A DNA stretch of 64,000 nucleotides from the NCBI GenBank assembly GCA_023387815.1, contig JAEWHK010000052.1, positions 118,180-182,179 of the forward strand. The letters are read 5' to 3'. The notes beneath the pieces were generated by a model. The model was not told where the DNA came from, searched no databases, and saw nothing but the letters and a program-made list of their open reading frames with translations. Both the position numbers and the translations under genes were made by a program. Every line of letters starts with the position of its first letter. The first letter of the stretch is position 1. This DNA is from Pseudomonadota bacterium (GTDB taxonomy: Bacteria > Pseudomonadota > Gammaproteobacteria > Burkholderiales > Burkholderiaceae_B). This document shows positions 60,285 through 64,000 of this stretch, in pieces.

Positions 60285-61064
60285 TCATCCGGGCTTCATG
60301 TGCTGCGTGTAGTAAAAGCGCAAGTCGACAGGTTCAATTTCGGTCTTCAGCAATGCAAATAGTTGATCAGTGATCTGTGCATATGAGCCGTCTCCATAAC
60401 TGCCGATGTATACATCCTCATCCTCACCGGCTTTTTGCTGTGGCGTCCAAAACTGAATGCCATCAAAGCCATAAGCCAGAACTGTCTGCAATATTTTCAC
60501 GGTGTGACTGAACGGCAATTGATAACTTAGAGAAACAATCCATTTTTTTGGAATGTTTTCCTGATTGCCAAAAATAGTTGCTAACGGAATGCCAGCTTCG
60601 CGAAGTGCGGACCGAATTTCCATAAATCTCGGGTGCTTTTGATTCAGAGCCACCGGCCAATTAAACCAATCGATAGCGTCACTCTTGCTTGGTTCTCTGA
60701 CCGATGAAGCTTGTTCTGTCAGATTGGCAACACGTTTCTCTAGGTCATGTAGTTTTGCGTCCTGAGACGCATCTGTATCAATTCTGATGGCTGCTGAAGT
60801 TTTTTTACTCAGATATTCCGAGTAGTAGGTGTCTTCTTGTAGCTCGGCTCTAAAACGCGTTTGGAGCACGAACAGCGCAATTAGGAAAATCGGGACGTTA
60901 ACTATCGCTGATATGACTAGAGCACCTTTTTGCCAACTTCCTTCTGCCATCTGGGTTGCCGAGAGGAGAAATGTACTGTTCGTCAGAACAAGGCCCACAA
61001 GCCAGGCTGCTAACAATTGAATTGGCTTTGTAACTTTCTGAGGCTCTATTTTCAGTTCATTCAT
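60285..61064 (-). CDS. Two-transmembrane protein upstream of DUF4297-HerA
   Basis: 259 residues from Met at 61064. Two hydrophobic helices lie at about 17-38 and 49-68, then a coiled-coil-like stretch (LHDLEKRVANLTEQ) and a soluble C-terminal domain (about 125-259) with WIVSLSYQLPFSHTVKILQT and YGSYAQITDQLF-like elements. No family recognised. It precedes the DUF4297 gene by 87 bases on the same strand and might be an accessory or sensor; it could also be independent. Confidence 0.5.
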   Translation of the reverse strand: MNELKIEPQKVTKPIQLLAAWLVGLVLTNSTFLLSATQMAEGSWQKGALVISAIVNVPIFLIALFVLQTRFRAELQEDTYYSEYLSKKTSAAIRIDTDASQDAKLHDLEKRVANLTEQASSVREPSKSDAIDWFNWPVALNQKHPRFMEIRSALREAGIPLATIFGNQENIPKKWIVSLSYQLPFSHTVKILQTVLAYGFDGIQFWTPQQKAGEDEDVYIGSYGDGSYAQITDQLFALLKTEIEPVDLRFYYTQHMKPG

Positions 61065-61226
61065 CGCTATGCATTTCACTTAAAAATACCTTTGCAGATC
61101 ATAGAAATCGTGGCCAGGAGCAGATTTAAGACATCAGCCGCGCTGTGAAAGTGATTGCCCATAATAGGTTCGTACCGACTGTGTGACTGGATGGAATGCC
61201 AATTATGCTAAGGTTTGAGTGCCAGT

Positions 61227-61746
61227 AATACGAATCACGGCGACAGCCTATCCTACACTTGCGTCGACTACCTATATTTGCTTCAACATGATTAAACTTT
61301 TGGGTCAGCTAAGACACTACGCGGTTGCCCAAAATCTTCGAGGTCAATGACTCCGTTGATTTACTGTTGAGGATGTTCCTAATTTGACGCGCTGAGGAAA
61401 AATTCCTCCATGCCGGCTGATGCTCGTGCGTAATTGACTGCCGCTACACGCCGGTCGCGCTTAGAACTGGATATCGTTTGCTTAAGCCACTTTCTTGCAT
61501 ATACTTCTTGGCCACGGTTGTCTCCCTAGCTTTAAGTTACTCGAGTTTACAATATGTGATATTTAATTTGTGATTTATTGCAAAGCCTGACAAAAAGTTT
61601 CAGGAATGGCCTATCGCTTGCGGTATTACAGCAAGTCTTCCAGATTGACAGCTAAATGGGCTTTTTGGACAGAATCCTACCAACAGCAATTACTCTGTCG
61701 GTCGATGCTTATTTGAAATTTTCCAGTAACCTATTGATTTTTATTA
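61227..61746 (-). repeat. Duplicated att-flank module, copy 3
   Basis: Homologous to 55591-56096 along its length, and its right half also to 41783-42013. It holds a decayed VbhA-like gene and the conserved leader. It ends exactly at the CCA end of the tRNA-Leu fragment, so the leader is the natural 3' flank of the tRNA end in these elements. Confidence 0.8.
61292..61515 (-). pseudogene. Decayed VbhA-like antitoxin gene
   Basis: Starts GTG at 61515 (VAKKYMQESGLSK) and keeps codon 7 as CAA. A small deletion then shifts the frame. In the other frame the core VNYARASAGMEEFFLSA and INGVIDLEDF is still readable but contains two stop codons. It is more damaged than its paralogue at 55657-55881. 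Confidence 0.65.
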
Positions 61747-61800
61747 TGGTGCCCGGGGCCGGAATCGAACCGGCACGCCTTGCGGCGGGGGATTTTGAGT
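61747..61800 (-). other. tRNA-Leu(CAA) 3' fragment, attachment site
   Basis: On the minus strand it reads from the anticodon loop CTCAAAA through a long variable arm (CGCCGCAAGGCG), a T-arm with GGTTCGAATCC and the end CCCGGGCACCA. The anticodon-stem 5' half is absent: the bases before the loop (GATTA) do not pair with TCCCC, so the crossover lies at the anticodon loop. It is not a functional tRNA but the remnant core of an integration. The complete tRNA should lie to the right, outside the window. Confidence 0.85.
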
Positions 61801-61817
61801 AATCCGACAAGTACGTA

Positions 61818-61958
61818 AACCGTAACAAATATCAATGTCTTAGAATGGCTGGAAAGCCTTTATTTAAGCCAGACTATTGTCAAAACATATCAAACCAGTT
61901 TAGTATTCAGTCAACGATTAACCGTATAACAGGCCCGTAAAATTTAACCGTTTACGGT
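61818..61958. promoter_or_regulatory. Candidate integrase-binding and operator repeats
   Basis: Three direct AACCGT elements occur at 61818 (AACCGTAAC), 61920 (AACCGTATA) and 61946 (AACCGTTTA), between the att core and the integrase start. The last is part of the palindrome ACCGT-TT-ACGGT (61947-61958), only seven bases before the ATG. They could be arm-type sites for the integrase or an autoregulatory operator. Confidence 0.45.
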
Positions 61959-61965
61959 CAGGGAT

Positions 61966-63246
61966 ATGAAAACAACCGAACTGGATATCTTGAAGTTGGC
62001 AGAGCCTGGGAAGTTTATCCGCGTGCGGAAAATTATTCCTGCCGGCACGCTGGAAATACGCAAGGCCAAAGACGGACGTATCACGTTTTATTGGCGTGGT
62101 TACTATCAGGACAAGAATCTGCGCGTGGCGATCGGTTTGTGGGATAGCCGCCTGCCGCCCAAAGCAATGAAACCGTCCAAGCTAGGCTACACGATCAACG
62201 GTGCTGCGGATAAGGCCCGTGAGATTGCCATTGCACATCACGACAATATTGCTGATGGCGGATATGCTGGCTTAATACAGAAAGAGAAAACACAGAAAGA
62301 AGCTCAAGCCAAAGAACTGGAAGCGTTAAGCGCGGCCACCCTGGAAGGGCTGCTGACCGATTACACCCTGTACCTGAAACACAAGGGCCGCCAGGCGCAT
62401 AAGCAAACCCGGACGTTATTTGAGCGTCATGTTTTCCAAGCACATCCTGACATTGCGCAGACCGTGGCCAGGGACGTGACGTCATCGCAAATAGCGGATA
62501 TCACCCGTTCGCTGGTCGAGGCAGGTATTGGTAGATCAGCAAATAAGCTGTACGCCTATATTCATGCCGCGTATCAGGTGGCGCTTATCGCAAAACATTC
62601 CGATTCGGTGCCGGCGCGGTTTAAAGCCTATCGCATTGAAGTGAACCCGGCGGCTGCGATAGTTATGGATTCACGCAAGACAGCGAGTGCCAAAAATCCA
62701 GTGAGTGCCCAGGAACTGAAAAAATACTGGTCGATCATCCGTCAACTGGATGGCCTGGCCGGTGCGGTACTGCAATTGCATTTCCTGATGGGTTCGCCGC
62801 GCATTGCGCAACTTGCACGCCTGAAAAATGCTGACGTAAAAGATGACTATATTATTTTGTGGGATCTGAAAGGCAAGCCCGGCACCGAACCAAGGCAGCA
62901 CGTTTTGCCGTTGACCAAGCCAGCGAGAAACGCCCTGGCCCTTATTACTCGATCCGGAGAATATGCATTTAGCACTGGCGGCGACAGCCATGTTTCACCC
63001 GATTCAGTTTCACGATGGGCGCGCGAAATAGTGGGCGTTCAAATACCGGGTTTTCAATTGAAGCGGATCAGGTCTGGCTGTGAGACCTTCCTTGCCAGCA
63101 AGAAGGTGTCTAAGGACATCCGAGGGCGCCTACAAAGCCACGGTATTTCAGGTATTCAGGACCAGCATTATGATGCCTATGACTATCTGGACGAAAAGCG
63201 CGAGGCGCTGGAGATTCTTTTTAATGCAGTAAACACCAAGGAGTAG
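61966..63246 (+). CDS. int: Tyrosine recombinase/integrase
   Basis: 426 residues. An N-terminal domain with an arm-binding-like beta region (about 20-60), a SAM-like core-binding domain (about 125-235), and the catalytic domain (about 245-420). Catalytic pieces are GSPRIAQLARL (first Arg), LKRIRSGCETF (box II, where Lys replaces the usual His before the second Arg), LQSHGISG and HYDAYDYL with the nucleophile Tyr. It starts 165 bases from the tRNA-Leu core, so it is the integrase of the rightmost element, which continues past the window edge. The next small gene is coupled to it. Confidence 0.85.
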   Translation: MKTTELDILKLAEPGKFIRVRKIIPAGTLEIRKAKDGRITFYWRGYYQDKNLRVAIGLWDSRLPPKAMKPSKLGYTINGAADKAREIAIAHHDNIADGGYAGLIQKEKTQKEAQAKELEALSAATLEGLLTDYTLYLKHKGRQAHKQTRTLFERHVFQAHPDIAQTVARDVTSSQIADITRSLVEAGIGRSANKLYAYIHAAYQVALIAKHSDSVPARFKAYRIEVNPAAAIVMDSRKTASAKNPVSAQELKKYWSIIRQLDGLAGAVLQLHFLMGSPRIAQLARLKNADVKDDYIILWDLKGKPGTEPRQHVLPLTKPARNALALITRSGEYAFSTGGDSHVSPDSVSRWAREIVGVQIPGFQLKRIRSGCETFLASKKVSKDIRGRLQSHGISGIQDQHYDAYDYLDEKREALEILFNAVNTKE

Positions 63247-63251
63247 GACAA

Positions 63252-63434
63252 ATGAATGAAACGAAATTGACGAGCGAATTTACCCTCAAGATGGGTAGTT
63301 GTGTTTATTACGTTCTTGGTAATTCTCTCGACGAAGCGGTAAGGGACCTGGCAAACGCAGAACAGTGTGATCCGGATGACATTCAAAATTTGGAGATCAG
63401 AGAGGTGGAAGTTCGATACCGGCCAACAGCCTGA
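63252..63434 (+). CDS. Small hypothetical protein coupled to the integrase
   Basis: 60 residues, acidic. AAGGAG at the end of the integrase gene lies eight bases before its ATG, and only five bases separate the genes. The sequence MNETKLTSEFTLKMGSCVYY, then NSLDEAVRDLANAEQCDPDD, suggests a compact alpha/beta fold. No family recognised. It might be an excisionase-like or accessory protein, but no helix-turn-helix is visible. Confidence 0.55.
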   Translation: MNETKLTSEFTLKMGSCVYYVLGNSLDEAVRDLANAEQCDPDDIQNLEIREVEVRYRPTA

Positions 63435-64000
63435 AATAAAAATTTATAGGAATTCTTATATTTTTTGTAACCGAGGCGATTTTTGTTGTTGTAAATCCAC
63501 ACCGTTACCATTTTTATTTTGAAATCCGTTGATCCAAAACGGCCCAAAAAGTATCAAACGGGACGTATTGCGGAACCATTTATTAGACAGGTAATACTGA
63601 ATTTTCTATATTTATCAATGGGTTATGATTTATTTCGCAGCGGACTGTCTAATAAAAAAGTATATTGAACTATTTACAAGTTTTATAATTCGTTATAAAT
63701 CAATGGCTTAGATTGTTTTTTGCGATGTTTGACAGGAAAAGCACGACATTGAGGCTATTGCCGTTTCCTCAATTACTGGTCAAAATATCAGTAACTTATC
63801 AAAAAGCCTCTTTGGAGGATTTTGACAGGTAAACACTAGGTTTAGTAGTAATTGTTCTTTTAAACGCTAGATGTAGTAGAGATGCCAAGGGGTGGACTCT
63901 GACCCCCACCCCCTGGCGATATTCACCCACTGGTATAGGCGACTTATGCAAGGTTTTCTTGCACTAGCAAGATAATGATAGTTCAGCAAGTGCTAAACAT
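63435..64000. other. Terminal region with two inverted repeats, no gene seen
   Basis: About 565 AT-rich bases at the right edge. TTTATTAGACAG (63579-63590) is the perfect inverse of CTGTCTAATAAA (63645-63656), with 54 bases between. CCAAGGGGTGG (63885-63895) pairs with CCACCCCCTGG (63906-63916) except for one A/C mismatch. A CCTC-TTTG-GAGG hairpin lies near 63810. No coding frame or RNA gene is recognised. Confidence 0.5.

Noticed and set aside
1..64000. CRISPR array, IS element or prophage
   Set aside because: No regularly spaced repeats, no transposase and no phage structural genes were found; the long repeats are the att-flank modules.

Overview
The window looks like chromosome from a betaproteobacterium of the Alcaligenaceae (Bordetella/Achromobacter/Advenella-like). 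This is an inference: it rests on four Bug-type (TctC-like) periplasmic solute-binding proteins in 25 kb, the catabolic gene content, and moderate-GC coding style. No rRNA or complete tRNA is present to confirm it.

Positions 1-26.2 kb are metabolic. A divergent pair of operons (1-8 kb) encodes a cysteine hydrolase (cut by the window edge), a dihydropyrimidinase-type cyclic amidohydrolase and an AcnA-type hydratase on the minus strand. On the plus strand it encodes a 2-methylisocitrate-lyase-type enzyme, two SDR dehydrogenases and a Bug protein. Together these can be read as a route that opens a cyclic imide or amide, removes the amide, hydrates the resulting dicarboxylate and cleaves it. Next come a GntR-regulated lyase/Bug/class I fumarase operon (8-12.8 kb), a small region with a decayed duplication and a glycosyltransferase (12.9-15.2 kb), and a Bug/LysR/3-hydroxyisobutyrate-dehydrogenase-like/DUF1185 group (15.3-18.9 kb). 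The stretch ends with an aldo-keto reductase/LysR pair, a LysE exporter, an XRE/MmyB regulator with an NTF2-like partner, DUF1330, and a Bug/CoA-transferase operon (up to 26.2 kb).

Positions 26.6-41.8 kb form a dense defence island. It holds a GTG-started HNH nuclease with a DUF3427-like N-terminus, a 1632-residue single-chain Type ISP restriction-modification enzyme, and a three-gene operon that I do not recognise as a named system. That operon encodes a DNA methyltransferase, a protein with a MORC/MutL-like GHKL ATPase at one end and a histidine-kinase core at the other, and a protein with a receiver-like Asp/Asp/Thr/Lys domain. A Septu-like ATPase + HNH pair follows.

Positions 41.8-64 kb are a mosaic of accessory modules stacked at the 3' end of a tRNA-Leu gene. 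A roughly 220-290 bp sequence that abuts the tRNA 3' end recurs at 41.8-42.1, 55.9-56.1 and 61.5-61.8 kb. Each copy points on the minus strand into a different cargo gene and appears to supply leader and ribosome-binding site. The tRNA-Leu 3' fragment is well preserved at 61747-61800, next to a tyrosine-recombinase gene, and eroded at 42014-42066. Cargo includes a glycolipid-binding protein, a GNAT enzyme, a run of small immunity-like genes with a duplicated gene fragment, three secreted Gly/Ser/Asn-rich proteins, a Fur-box-flanked FecI/FecR/TonB-receptor iron system, a coiled-coil protein with a possible pPIWI-associated nuclease domain, decayed VbhA/Fic toxin-antitoxin modules, an integrase relic, and a DUF4297-HerA defence pair with a two-TM protein.

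No CRISPR array, IS element or intact prophage was seen.
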